Source: CAZJYT01 sp964550325 (GTDB taxonomy: Bacteria; Patescibacteriota; Minisyncoccia; Minisyncoccales; CAZJYT01). From it: a stretch of DNA of 37,452 nt. The position numbers and the translations under genes were made by a program. Where the stretch lies: assembly GCA_964550325.1 (NCBI GenBank), contig CAZJYT010000004.1:1-37452 (forward strand), in the 5' to 3' direction. Positions 16,688 through 24,920 of the stretch are shown here, in pieces. The notes under the pieces were generated by a model. The model ran no database searches and was not told where the DNA came from. It saw only the letters and a list, made by a program, of their open reading frames with translations. Every line of letters starts with the position of its first letter. Within the stretch, counting starts at the first letter, position 1.

Positions 16688-18109
16688 TTACTTTAGATCT
16701 TTTTGAGAAAACACCTGGGTATCAAAAACATATAATTCTACGTCTTCTCTTTTGTAACAATCTCTTTCTAAACCTACCTTAAAATAACAAAGCTCACTTA
16801 GAAATGTCTCCAAATCCCAATTATTTTCTATAGCCACCTGAGGTAAAAATACCCCACTTCTTATTCCTGCTTTTATTAACACTCCTTCTTTCCCCAGTTT
16901 AATCTCACGCCAATTTTTAATTTTTCTTAATGGTCCCAAAACCGAAATTTCATACTCTAAATCATCCAATTCATCTACCGTCACCGGAAAAAATCTTCCA
17001 TCCTTTACAGCCGCGGAAATTGCCATTTGAGAAACTACTTCATATAAAGGAATCTTTGTAGGGGTAAAGGTGCCAATACAGCCCCTTAATCTTCCTTGCT
17101 TTTTCAAGGTCACAAAAGCCCCCCATTTTCTATTTAAAAAGAAAAGCTCTTCTTGAAATTTGGGAATCCTGCCTGTTTTCAAAAAAGTCTCTATTGAGGT
17201 CTTGGCAATTTTTAAAAGTATCTCTTTTTCTTTTTCTATTAATTCATTTCCTTCTCTTTCTCCGGAAAAAGAAACAGCACAATAGCCTACTACCTGAGAT
17301 TTGTCTCCAAATATAGAATCTCCAGAGTTAGCGTATTTTAAAAGAGTAGCATTTTGGGCCTCTAAAAATTCAGCCACTTTCATCCCTATTTTTACTGCTG
17401 TCTCCCCGCATAAAAAGGTATCTGCCCCTAAGATGTTTTCTCTTTCAAGTTCCTTTAAAGTATCTTCTAACTTCTTCACCTTCTTTGATAAGATGGCGGA
17501 AATCACCTTTTTGTCTGCATAAATAGCCTCCTCATAAGGTGGGTAATGAGACATATCAGAAGAAGTAATTAAGAGGGTGTCTTTAGCCATATTTTCAGCT
17601 AAAGTTTCACTCGCTCTCTGAAGTTCTCTTTCTCCTAATTCGCTAACTAATAAGGGAACTATCTTAAAATCTTCTAATATTACCTGTAAAAAAGGAATTT
17701 CTACCTCTAAGCAGTGCTCTGGAAGATGAAAACGAGAGTTAACCTCAAATAATTTTTCTCTTTCAATTAAGCCCTGAATGAATTCTCTATCCACTTTTAC
17801 CTTCCCTAAGGGAGTTTCCCAGAGTTCATTCCCATCAGCTACTATTTTATTAATAACTGGGTAATGATGACTAGGTCCTATTAAAATTACTCTCTTAATA
17901 CCATTTAATTTTTCTGATAAAAGCTTAAATCCAAATCCTGCTACCTTTCCAGAAAAGAGATATCCAGCATGAGGCAAAATTAAAACCCTTAGCTTCCCCG
18001 AAACCTCAGGTACCCTTGCCTCTTCTAAGAATCTCTTAATCTGATTTCTTAATTCTTCTTTATCTTTGGGATAAAAACTTCCAGCTACTACAGCTTTCCT
18101 TAAACCCAT
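16688..18109 (-). CDS. AmmeMemoRadiSam system protein B-A fusion (Memo plus AMMECR1)
   Basis: The 473-residue protein joins two domains. Residues 1 to about 275 are a Memo-family domain (VVAGSFYPKDKEEL, ILPHAGYLFSG, LIGPSHHYP, HLPEHCLEVEIPFL, ITSSDMSHYPPYEEA), related to class III extradiol dioxygenases and carrying likely metal-binding histidines. Residues from about 285 to the end are an AMMECR1 domain with the diagnostic LRGCIGTF and SAAVKDGRFFPVT. The two domains occur with a radical SAM enzyme in the AmmeMemoRadiSam system, whose biochemical role is still poorly defined. That third member is not in this window. Confidence 0.9.
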   Translation of the reverse strand: MGLRKAVVAGSFYPKDKEELRNQIKRFLEEARVPEVSGKLRVLILPHAGYLFSGKVAGFGFKLLSEKLNGIKRVILIGPSHHYPVINKIVADGNELWETPLGKVKVDREFIQGLIEREKLFEVNSRFHLPEHCLEVEIPFLQVILEDFKIVPLLVSELGERELQRASETLAENMAKDTLLITSSDMSHYPPYEEAIYADKKVISAILSKKVKKLEDTLKELERENILGADTFLCGETAVKIGMKVAEFLEAQNATLLKYANSGDSIFGDKSQVVGYCAVSFSGEREGNELIEKEKEILLKIAKTSIETFLKTGRIPKFQEELFFLNRKWGAFVTLKKQGRLRGCIGTFTPTKIPLYEVVSQMAISAAVKDGRFFPVTVDELDDLEYEISVLGPLRKIKNWREIKLGKEGVLIKAGIRSGVFLPQVAIENNWDLETFLSELCYFKVGLERDCYKREDVELYVFDTQVFSQKDLK

Positions 18110-18124
18110 ATTAAATAAGTTATA

Positions 18125-18190
18125 TCAATTAATCTGGTAAGCCCTACCTACTTTCCACTTCTCCCCTCCATTTGGAAAAAGTAAGGTTAA
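18125..18190 (-). pseudogene. Remnant of an SPNGGE-type surface domain
   Basis: Twenty-one codons before a stop read LTLLFPNGGEKWKVGRAYQI plus N. This matches the start of the PNGGE-x-W-x-x-G-x-x-Y-x-I-x-W domain seen intact in the gene just upstream (SPNGGETWEIGKSYDITW). It lies 8 nt past that gene's stop in another frame and has no start codon. It is either the tail of a once longer protein cut off by a frameshift or a fragment of a duplicate. Confidence 0.6.
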
Positions 18191-18198
18191 GGATCTCC

Positions 18199-19194
18199 TT
18201 ATTCCCCCTCACAAACATCCATTGAAGAAACCTGGCCATACTTTATCCCCACATTCTGAGCACAATACAATCCTTCCTGGCAGTCAGCATTAGTGTCACA
18301 ATCACCTTCTCCTTCGGCACAAGGACAATCAGGTGAGCAATAATCCCAGGACCAGAGAGAAGAAGTGTGGCAGGTTGTTGTGGTAGAAACAATGCTGAAA
18401 TAATCGTCGCTTTCGTCTTCAGCCAAAAGTGGATAACTCGGGGAAGTAGCACTCTCCGAAATTTTAATTTTATATTTCTCTCCGGGAGTAAAATTACAAA
18501 TTGAGTCATAACAATCAGCCACTTTCCAGGAATATTTACCCAAAGTAGCAGAAAGATCGGGACTAATTCGGTGCCAGGTTACAGGAGATTCTTCCCTAAA
18601 ATCTGCCAAAAATATTGTCACTTTATCAATTCCCTTTGAACTCCAGGTAATGTCATAACTCTTTCCAATCTCCCACGTCTCCCCACCATTGGGAGAAAGG
18701 ATTTTAATGTAGGGTTTCGTCACAGGTGGCGCTTTACACCCATAAAGTTCGTTTAATTTGGCTCTGGTAGTTGGTCCAACGAAACCCGTTCCATATTTCA
18801 ATCCCCAAGGAGTTAAAATATCTTCTTTGTATTTTTGCTGAAAGCCAACTACTGCTGAAGCAGTAAAATCTCCAAAATAATTTCGCATTTTCTCATCTTC
18901 ACTTATTGTAAATCCTTCTTTTTCTAAAGCAGCCTGAAGATATCCAACATCTCCGAATCTGTCTCCATATCTTAAATTGACCTTAAAATCGTGGCACCAA
19001 ACTTTTTCTTCGCCTCTAATCTCAGCTAATTGTTGCTGAAGTCGCTGAAGTTGCCACTGGAGTTGTTGGATTTGCTGAATTAAAACCTGAAGCTCAGTTA
19101 CGCTTATTATTGCTCTGGATTTTGGCAAGCCAAAATTAAACAGCAAGCCAAAAACGGCTAAAAAAGATATAACGAAGACAATTTTTTTGCTCAT
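18199..19194 (-). CDS. Secreted protein: peptidoglycan-binding, SPNGGE and Cys-rich domains
   Basis: This 331-residue exported protein starts with a signal peptide (residues 1 to about 28, ending near KSRA). Next is a Q/L-rich coiled coil (about 30-60), a peptidoglycan-binding-1 domain (LQAALEKEGF through FVGPTTRAKLNELYGC) and a beta-sandwich domain opening with SPNGGETWEIGKSYDITW. The last 60 residues are cysteine-rich (CPCAEGEGDCDTNADCQEG, then LYC). I chose the ATG at 19192-19194, just before the signal peptide; the frame is open 19 codons further, but that extension is hydrophilic. The protein probably attaches to the cell wall. A remnant of a second SPNGGE domain lies just downstream. 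Confidence 0.8.
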   Translation of the reverse strand: MSKKIVFVISFLAVFGLLFNFGLPKSRAIISVTELQVLIQQIQQLQWQLQRLQQQLAEIRGEEKVWCHDFKVNLRYGDRFGDVGYLQAALEKEGFTISEDEKMRNYFGDFTASAVVGFQQKYKEDILTPWGLKYGTGFVGPTTRAKLNELYGCKAPPVTKPYIKILSPNGGETWEIGKSYDITWSSKGIDKVTIFLADFREESPVTWHRISPDLSATLGKYSWKVADCYDSICNFTPGEKYKIKISESATSPSYPLLAEDESDDYFSIVSTTTTCHTSSLWSWDYCSPDCPCAEGEGDCDTNADCQEGLYCAQNVGIKYGQVSSMDVCEGE

Positions 19195-19341
19195 ATGATC
19201 ATTATTATCATTCAGGTTTCGACATTCCCTTTTTAAGTTTAGGCTCCCCAAGATTTTCTGTCAAGAATATCTCATTATTCCTCTGGTGTTGTCTCTCCTT
19301 TTTTATTTGGCTTTTTTAAAACACCATTTTTATAATTTATT

Positions 19342-20595
19342 TCACCAACTAGGAGAGATTCCTTTTCCAATTCTTTTGATGGAGTTTGGTTGATTTAGGT
19401 TCATAATAAAAATTTCACCTTCTGATATTCTACCTCGATCGAGAACAAACACTGCCCATTTTTTATTCTCGTTCAAGGAAACTGCCCTTCGTACGAAGTA
19501 TCCCTTATAATTAGAAGGCAGTAATTTTTTGATTTTCTCCTCTAAAGGCTCAATTCTTTTTATTTCAACTAAATTATTTCCAAATTTATCCATTGTCCAA
19601 TAAGAAACCGCTTGTTTGGTTTCATCCCTCCATCCTTCATCTGATTTAACTTCAGTTAATGAAAAGTATATTTTATCGTCAATAATTTGCAAAAATAAAT
19701 AATCTTTTTTACTAGTGGCTTTTTTCAAAATTTTCTTTTCTCCTTTGAGATTAATAATAGCAATTCCATAACCACCTACGTCATAAGGCGGTTGCACCTC
19801 AGTAAAAACAATCTCATTATCACTTATCCACCCATAAGCATCATCCAAGGTTATAAAGAATGAAATTTCTTTTTGGCTGGAAATATCAATAATGGTTTTG
19901 CCACGGATAGGAGAGCTTCCTGTATCTACAACAAGATATTTACTATCTGGCGACCAACCAAGAGGACCAAAAATATAACTTTCTGGATATTGTTTTAATA
20001 GTTTCTCGCTATGAGTTAAAAGATTAAAAATATATATTCCCGCATTTCTTATGTAAGCAATTTTTGTCTTATCCGGAGAAACTATAGGAGATCCTCCTTG
20101 AGCAATTTTCTTTTTTAAATTTGATTTTGGATTAAATTGCCAGACTTCACCTTTGTACTCATAAAAAATAGGAAGATCAGGATAGCCAGTCAGTCTGAAG
20201 GTTTCAAGAATTTTGAGAGGTTGGTAACAATTAATTGGTATTGTAGAATACTCTCCTCTTCCTCTGGTAAAAGAGCAATCAATTAAAAAGGTATAGCAGG
20301 TTCCGTTTTGTTTGGTACACAAACCTATCCAATTTTCACAAAAACCCATCCCGCAATCTCCACCCCTATACTGCTGGAATAAAATTCCTTTTATATTCAG
20401 TGGTTTTCCTTCCAAAACCGGATTTTCTGAGAGAGAAGCAATGGTCTCTCTTCTATACTCTTCACAGTCACCACAAGGAAATACCTTCCAGTTTTTAAGG
20501 AATTCTTTCTCAAATTGCAAAGGATATTTTATTTGAATAAGATTTTTCCTAGTCGAAATAATTGCAGGCTTCAAAATAGGCTGATTTACAATCAT
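19342..20595 (-). CDS. TolB/WD40-like beta-propeller protein, probably the 3' part of a frameshifted gene
   Basis: These 417 residues contain a cysteine-rich segment (CGDCEEYRRE, GGDCGMGFCENWIGLC) followed by repeats of the TolB/Dpp-IV propeller type, such as SPIVSPDKTKIAYIRNAGIY, GWSPDSKYLVVD and GWISDNEIVFTE, ending in GISPSW. The frame has no signal peptide or membrane anchor, and its ATG lies inside the previous gene, which supplies an anchor and an incomplete beta domain. The simplest reading is one secreted protein of about 520 residues split by a frameshift in the overlap at 20549-20595. Confidence 0.65.
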   Translation of the reverse strand: MIVNQPILKPAIISTRKNLIQIKYPLQFEKEFLKNWKVFPCGDCEEYRRETIASLSENPVLEGKPLNIKGILFQQYRGGDCGMGFCENWIGLCTKQNGTCYTFLIDCSFTRGRGEYSTIPINCYQPLKILETFRLTGYPDLPIFYEYKGEVWQFNPKSNLKKKIAQGGSPIVSPDKTKIAYIRNAGIYIFNLLTHSEKLLKQYPESYIFGPLGWSPDSKYLVVDTGSSPIRGKTIIDISSQKEISFFITLDDAYGWISDNEIVFTEVQPPYDVGGYGIAIINLKGEKKILKKATSKKDYLFLQIIDDKIYFSLTEVKSDEGWRDETKQAVSYWTMDKFGNNLVEIKRIEPLEEKIKKLLPSNYKGYFVRRAVSLNENKKWAVFVLDRGRISEGEIFIMNLNQPNSIKRIGKGISPSW

Positions 20596-20911
20596 TATTT
20601 TTGACCTTCCTCTCTAATCTGAAATTAGGTGTTACTTCAAAAATATCATAATAGAAAATGTCTTTTTTTGAATTGTTTGTAACTTCAAATGAAATTAGTC
20701 CATCTACTCCTTGAATATATTCTTGTTTTTTAACAGAAATAGAGATTGGTTCTTTTTTTAACTCTTTTTGGCTAGAGAGAGTAGTGGTAGAAACTTGTTT
20801 AGGAGAAAGGGGCGATTTTTCTTTTGAGAAATGTCTCCAAATTAAAATTCCTCCAAAAAGAAAAACTATCAAAAAAATAAAAATTAAAATTTTTGAAAAG
20901 AGACTTTTCAT
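20549..20911 (-). CDS. Membrane-anchored N-terminal part of the beta-propeller protein (likely frameshifted)
   Basis: These 120 residues open with a membrane helix (LIFIFLIVFLFGGILIW, about residues 8-26). A beta-sandwich segment follows (ISFEVTNNSKKDIFYYDIF) and breaks off at a TAG shortly after DCKSAYFEACNYFD. The fold looks unfinished. The next gene starts 47 nt before this stop in another frame and continues with similar cysteine-containing sequence. Taken alone it could be a small anchored protein; I favour a broken gene or a sequencing indel. Confidence 0.6.
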   Translation of the reverse strand: MKSLFSKILIFIFLIVFLFGGILIWRHFSKEKSPLSPKQVSTTTLSSQKELKKEPISISVKKQEYIQGVDGLISFEVTNNSKKDIFYYDIFEVTPNFRLERKVKNNDCKSAYFEACNYFD

Positions 20912-21089
20912 AAACTAAACCCAAACAAAAAACTTATTTTCAGTTTAATTTATCTTCCTTCTTTTTGTCAACATTTTATTGTAAAAATCAATTTTAAAAG
21001 TTAATTTTAAAGAAAGAGATAAAAACTGAACCAATGAAGGTTTACAGTGCTGAAAAATTTCCTTGGAAATGCCACCGGGCTTTCATTCT

Positions 21090-21842
21090 TTACTCCAGAA
21101 ACCTAAAGGTAGAAAGCATCTGGTTAATTATTTCTTGTTCAACTTTTTTCATCACCGAATCTCCCTTACATTTCTCACAGTGATTTTCTATGGGTCCTGC
21201 AGCGTATACTTCATAGGCTTTTTTTGTTTCTTTTCCATAGCATTGCTCGCAGAACTTAGCCCGATAAAAACCTACTACCCAAAAAATAATTTTTTTATTC
21301 TGCTTTTTACTTTCTGTCACATAATAATATAGAGGCGCCCAAGATTCCATACCTACTAAAATTCCGTCATCTCGGTAATAATCAAACTCTACCCTGTTAA
21401 ATATCTTCTTTCCCTTTTCTTTTCCTTCTAGATACCTTATCAATTCTTTCCAATCTTTTTCTTCCTTGCTAAAAATGCCCACTCCATAATTTATTTTATA
21501 ATTGTATTTCTTATATTGGTTAGGTGTTGGTAAAAAGAGTTGTTTACAAATGAGTTGATGCGATTTATCAAAATCGGTAAAACTGCATTGACTTGACTCT
21601 TTAGGATACTTTATTTCAAACCCATACTCCTCATTCCTATAAGTTCTCCAGTTAGCGGTTTCATTCTCAGGCCTTGGTTCTTCTTTACCAACTTTTTCTG
21701 GTTTCTCTATTTTAGGTAACTCAATAGAAGGAACTTTTTGTTTTTCAACCCAAATCAAAATTCCGCCGCCCACAATTACTGCCAAAATCAACACAATAAT
21801 GATATACTTCCAATTGGTTTTGCCTTGGGTGAGAAATGGCAT
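21090..21842 (-). CDS. Membrane-anchored protein of the NWxTYxNxEYGF family, intact copy
   Basis: This 250-residue protein has one N-terminal membrane helix (about residues 13-32), a P/E/K-rich linker and then an extracytoplasmic domain opening with NWRTYRNEEYGFEIKYP. It ends with STFRFLE. Proteins with this opening are common as small anchored proteins in Patescibacteria; function unknown. It carries five cysteines, including two C-x-x-C pairs (CEQC and CEKC) near the C-terminus that the second copy lacks. Two more copies follow upstream on this strand, one frameshifted and one degenerate, with toxin-antitoxin genes between them. Confidence 0.75.
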   Translation of the reverse strand: MPFLTQGKTNWKYIIIVLILAVIVGGGILIWVEKQKVPSIELPKIEKPEKVGKEEPRPENETANWRTYRNEEYGFEIKYPKESSQCSFTDFDKSHQLICKQLFLPTPNQYKKYNYKINYGVGIFSKEEKDWKELIRYLEGKEKGKKIFNRVEFDYYRDDGILVGMESWAPLYYYVTESKKQNKKIIFWVVGFYRAKFCEQCYGKETKKAYEVYAAGPIENHCEKCKGDSVMKKVEQEIINQMLSTFRFLE

Positions 21843-21867
21843 GTTAATGTCTCAACCTTAGAAATTA

Positions 21868-22116
21868 CTATTGATAGTGGCTAGTTACAGCAACAATCTC
21901 TACTGTTTCTTTGTCTCGAAAAATAAAAATGGCCCGGTATTTCCTGTTGAGCCTAAAACTCCAGATTCGCATTCTTCTTGGTTCTAAAAGTTTAGTTTTT
22001 AAACTAGGATGGAAAGGATTTTTCTCAAATAATCTTTTTTGTTTTTCAAATTTTCTCTCTAATTTTCTTTTCTTTAAATATCCCTTAATCTCGGGGTGCA
22101 AAGGGAGAATTTTCAT
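21868..22116 (-). CDS. RelE/ParE-superfamily toxin
   Basis: The 82-residue basic protein has the C-terminal strand pattern of RelE/ParE/HigB toxins: IWSFRLNRKYRAIFIFRDKE, then IVAVTSHYQ. The family includes mRNA interferases that cut at the ribosome and gyrase poisons; which applies here cannot be told. Its start overlaps the end of the upstream small gene by 32 nt, as expected for an antitoxin-toxin pair. Confidence 0.75.
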   Translation of the reverse strand: MKILPLHPEIKGYLKKRKLERKFEKQKRLFEKNPFHPSLKTKLLEPRRMRIWSFRLNRKYRAIFIFRDKETVEIVAVTSHYQ

Positions 22117-22345
22117 TTTTAAAATAAGAAGATCTCTTTAATCCTTTTTCTAAATCTTTGAGAAACTTTGAAGAATAAAGTTTTGTTTCTCTAAAAGCTT
22201 TAATGATCTCTTTTATTTTTCGAGTTGGAGGTGGTGCGAAAATATCTTCCTTTTCTCTTAATATTTGACGCAAATATTCATACCTTAATGCCTTCTCTAA
22301 TAATTTCTGATATTCCTTTTTAGGAATAGTAATAGTATTAGCCAT
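22085..22345 (-). CDS. Antitoxin partner of the RelE/ParE-like toxin
   Basis: The 86-residue protein begins MANTITIPKKEYQKLLEKAL, a short strand-then-helix pattern used by many DNA-binding antitoxins, and ends in a charged tail that could wrap the toxin. Order (antitoxin first), size and overlap with the toxin support the assignment more than the sequence does. It would be expected to repress its own promoter. Confidence 0.65.
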   Translation of the reverse strand: MANTITIPKKEYQKLLEKALRYEYLRQILREKEDIFAPPPTRKIKEIIKAFRETKLYSSKFLKDLEKGLKRSSYFKNENSPFAPRD

Positions 22346-22386
22346 GACACATTCATCTTAAAAAATTTTTAAAAATAAGTCAATTT

Positions 22387-23042
22387 TCACTCCAAAAACC
22401 TAAAAGTAGAAACTATTTTATGAAAAATTTCAGCATTATTTTTATCCGTTTTCCTTGTTCCTGATCCTTCAAAAGTGAGATAATAAATATAATCTCCCCT
22501 GGCTACTTTCACAATCTCGCCTACAGTAGAAGGTAATCCCAGTAATTTTTTATACCCAGTTGCCCGAATTTTTGATTCTGGAGAAAAAATAGTTATTTCA
22601 AAGTCGGGTGAACCCGTAGTAATTTCTTTAAACTGAGGGTCATCTTTGGATTTTTGGACAATGATAATAGAAATAGTGTAATCGGGCCAATGTTTTGTAT
22701 CCCCGTACCCTCCTATTTGGCCATCACTTTTATCAATTTTTGAAAAATTTTTTCTTAATAAATAGGCTTCGGGATAAGTTTCCTCTCCGGGAAGCCAATT
22801 CTTGGGATACCTTATCACAAATCCATACTCCTCATTCTTGTAAGTCTCCCAGTTAGCGGTTTTATCCTCAGGCTTTGCTTCCTCTTTAACAAATTTTTCT
22901 GGTTTCTTTATCTCAGATAATTCAATAGAAGAAACTTCTTGTTTTTCAACCCAAACCAAAATCCCTCCGCCAACTAATGTAGCCAAATCAACAAAATTAA
23001 AATATACTTCCAATTAGTTTTAGCTTGAGACAATGAAGACAT
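22387..23042 (-). pseudogene. Second NWxTYxNxEYGF family copy, broken by a 1-nt deletion
   Basis: Starting at the ATG at 23040-23042, the frame reads MSSLSQAKTNWKYILILLI and then goes out of frame to a TAG. Adding one T in the run at 22985-22987 restores a continuous membrane helix, ILATLVGGGILVWVEKQ, that matches the intact copy's VGGGILIWVEKQ. The remainder is open and well conserved (NWETYKNEEYGFVIRYPKNW near residue 75, STFRFLE at the end). An alternative in-frame ATG at 23013 gives an odd N-terminus of 208 residues in total. The deletion is either recent or a sequencing error. Confidence 0.75.
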
Positions 23043-23060
23043 GTTACCAAAGGGTTTTTC

Positions 23061-23264
23061 CTATAAATTTTCGATGATTTTGTCTCTTGAAATTAACAAG
23101 GATTTTTTGGCTCTTTGAATATCCTTTTCAGTAATTTTTACTCCTTTTAAAATTCCCTTTAAAGAAATTGGCTTTTTAGGCAATTTAAATCCACTTCTTT
23201 TTTTAATTTTAAGGATTTCCTTTTCTAACTTTTCCAATTTTGTTAAAACTTTTTGGTCTTTCAT
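23061..23264 (-). CDS. Small orphan antitoxin-like protein
   Basis: This is a 67-residue basic helical protein. The segment SLKGILKGVKITEKDIQRAK resembles the C-terminal toxin-binding part of small antitoxins (LKGxxKGxxITEEDIxxAKKSL). No toxin lies next to it, as its neighbours on both sides are copies of the NWxTYxNxEYGF family. It may be an orphan antitoxin left after toxin loss. I cannot assign it to a named family with confidence. Confidence 0.5.
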   Translation of the reverse strand: MKDQKVLTKLEKLEKEILKIKKRSGFKLPKKPISLKGILKGVKITEKDIQRAKKSLLISRDKIIENL

Positions 23265-23337
23265 ACAGTTTCATTTTAGAAGATTTAAAAAATAAATCAA
23301 CCGGGAACCTCTCTGACAGCACTTTTTGACAAAAATC

Positions 23338-23590
23338 TTACTCCAAAAACCTAAAAGTAGAAAGCATTTGATCAAGTGTTTTTCGGCAAGAATTAAATTT
23401 TTTAGTTAACAATCAGTTTTCCATCTCCTTTAGGGTCTACCATCCCACCAGCCCAATCATTAGGAGTAGTGGCAGGAGAAATATAGCCTGGGTGCCTTAT
23501 TTTAAATCCATACTCTTTGTTTGTGTATGTTTTCCAATTTAAGGCTTCTTTTTAGCCTGTTTTGTTTTAGAAAGGGATTGAATTTCTGAA
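23338..23590 (-). pseudogene. Third NWxTYxNxEYGF family copy, degenerate
   Basis: Two pieces of the family remain. One, at 23402-23539, encodes NWKTYTNKEYGFKIRHPGYI and runs to a stop; a further in-frame stop lies just upstream of it. The other, at 23338-23390, encodes the family's C-terminus with LDQMLSTFRFLE and its stop in a different frame. About 100 residues of the domain between them are missing, as are the anchor and start. The 23-nt sequence around the terminal motif is identical to that of the second copy (22390-22412 against 23341-23363), which argues for recent common origin. Confidence 0.75.
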
Positions 23591-23863
23591 AACCTAACTT
23601 CTGGAAAATATGGGACTAAAGATAGATACCGGTCAAGCCACTGAAGATAATTGACAGGTGATTAATCATAGGCGAGTGCAGGGTCTTGACAAGATTTTTA
23701 AAATCTGATAGTAAGGAAAGAGTTGAAAATTGAATAATGGCTGAAATAACTAATTTAATGTGACTGAAAGAACCACCGGTTCTCTGTGAATGAAAGAGAG
23801 TCTGGTGGAAGAGAAAAAGGTCGGATTAAAAGAAAGACCATTAAAGATTGTTAGTGCAAGAAT
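23591..23863 (+). promoter_or_regulatory. Leader region of khpA with promoter candidate and hairpin
   Basis: No gene is visible in this spacer. TTGACA at 23686-23691 with TAGTAA 17 nt later is a possible promoter, though the -10 match is weak. An imperfect hairpin at 23773-23808 pairs CCACC with GGTGG and TCTCT with AGAGA. It leaves an unusually long transcribed leader for khpA. No ribosomal protein S16 gene, the usual neighbour, is found here. Confidence 0.35.
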
Positions 23864-24166
23864 ATGCCTCAAGATACACCCAAAGATCAAGAGTTTCTTG
23901 CAAGCATAGTTAATGCCTTGGTAGATCATCCAGAGGCAGTAAAAATTGAGAGAAAAGTAGATGAAATGGGGGTTTTATTGTGCTTAAAAGTTCATCCAGA
24001 TGATATGGGGCAGATTATTGGAAAAAAAGGATCGACAGTGAAGGCGATAAGAGATTTAGTGAGAATTGTAGGATTAAGAAATCACGCAAGAGTAAATTTA
24101 AGGATTGTAGAACCAACCGGAGCAAAAGAGAAGAAGAGTGAAGGGGTGGAGGAGTTTAAATTATAA
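23864..24166 (+). CDS. khpA: KH-domain RNA-binding protein KhpA (YlqC family)
   Basis: The 100-residue protein is a single KH domain with the canonical loop VHPDDMGQIIGKKGSTVKAI. In other bacteria KhpA binds RNA, often with KhpB/EloR, and affects cell division or small-RNA biology. It commonly lies between rpsP and rimM-trmD; here trmD follows directly and rpsP and rimM are both absent from the neighbourhood. The C-terminal tail is short and charged. Confidence 0.88.
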   Translation: MPQDTPKDQEFLASIVNALVDHPEAVKIERKVDEMGVLLCLKVHPDDMGQIIGKKGSTVKAIRDLVRIVGLRNHARVNLRIVEPTGAKEKKSEGVEEFKL

Positions 24167-24192
24167 ACCCTCTTCTTTTAGCTTTTATCTCA

Positions 24193-24226
24193 GAAAACGG
24201 TGCTTTTAAGGGCACCGTTTTCTTTA
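24193..24226 (+). terminator. Hairpin terminator between khpA and trmD
   Basis: GAAAACGGTGC (24193-24203) pairs perfectly with GCACCGTTTTC (24212-24222) across an 8-nt loop and is followed by TTT. The T-tract is short, so it may only reduce read-through into trmD, which starts 14 nt later. Confidence 0.7.
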
Positions 24227-24239
24227 AGGAATTTATTTT

Positions 24240-24911
24240 ATGCAATTTGATGTGATTACTATTTTTCCTGAAATTTTCCAGTCCTTTTTAAATGAATCTT
24301 TAATAAAAAAAGCCCAGGAGAAAAATTTAATAAAAATTAATATCCATAATTTAAGAAAGTGGGCTTCTGATAGACGTAAAACTGTAGATGATAGACCCTA
24401 TGGAGGAGGATTAGGAATGGTACTTAGGGTGGAACCAATTTATAAAGCAATTCAGGAGATAAAACTAAAATCAAAAAAAAGGAAGATTGAAGTAATTGTT
24501 TTTACTCCTAGGGGGAAAAAATTTACTCAAAGAGTAGCTTGCCAATTTTCAAAATTATCTCAATTGATAATGATTTGTGGGAGGTACGAAGGAGTAGATG
24601 AAAGGGTGATGAAATATATTGCTGATACGAGTTTATCAATTGGAAACTATGATTTGATGGGCGGGGAATTGCCTGCAATGGTAGTAATAGAAGCTGTAGC
24701 AAGACTTATTCCTGGGGTGATTGGGAAGAAGGAATTGCTTAAAGAAAGAATTACTAAAAATCAGGGTTTTATTGAATATACCCAATATACCAAACCGGCG
24801 GTCTTTTCACCAAAAAAAGGAGTTTCTTGGAAGGTGCCTAAGGTGTTATTGTCAGGAAATCACAAAAAAATTGAGGAGTGGAGAAAAAAACACTCAAAGA
24901 TTATTGAATAA
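24240..24911 (+). CDS. trmD: tRNA (guanine37-N1)-methyltransferase TrmD
   Basis: TrmD methylates G37 next to the anticodon of tRNAs reading CNN codons, using SAM, and prevents frameshifting. The 223-residue protein carries the trefoil-knot SAM-binding motifs: DDRPYGGGLGMVLRVEPI, ICGRYEGVDERVMKYI and SLSIGNYDLMGGELPAMVVI. The tRNA-Pro in this window, with GGG spanning the end of the anticodon and position 37, is a typical substrate. RimM, usually beside trmD, is missing here. It leads directly into the tRNA-rpmG array. Confidence 0.95.
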   Translation: MQFDVITIFPEIFQSFLNESLIKKAQEKNLIKINIHNLRKWASDRRKTVDDRPYGGGLGMVLRVEPIYKAIQEIKLKSKKRKIEVIVFTPRGKKFTQRVACQFSKLSQLIMICGRYEGVDERVMKYIADTSLSIGNYDLMGGELPAMVVIEAVARLIPGVIGKKELLKERITKNQGFIEYTQYTKPAVFSPKKGVSWKVPKVLLSGNHKKIEEWRKKHSKIIE

Positions 24912-24920
24912 AAAAAATTT

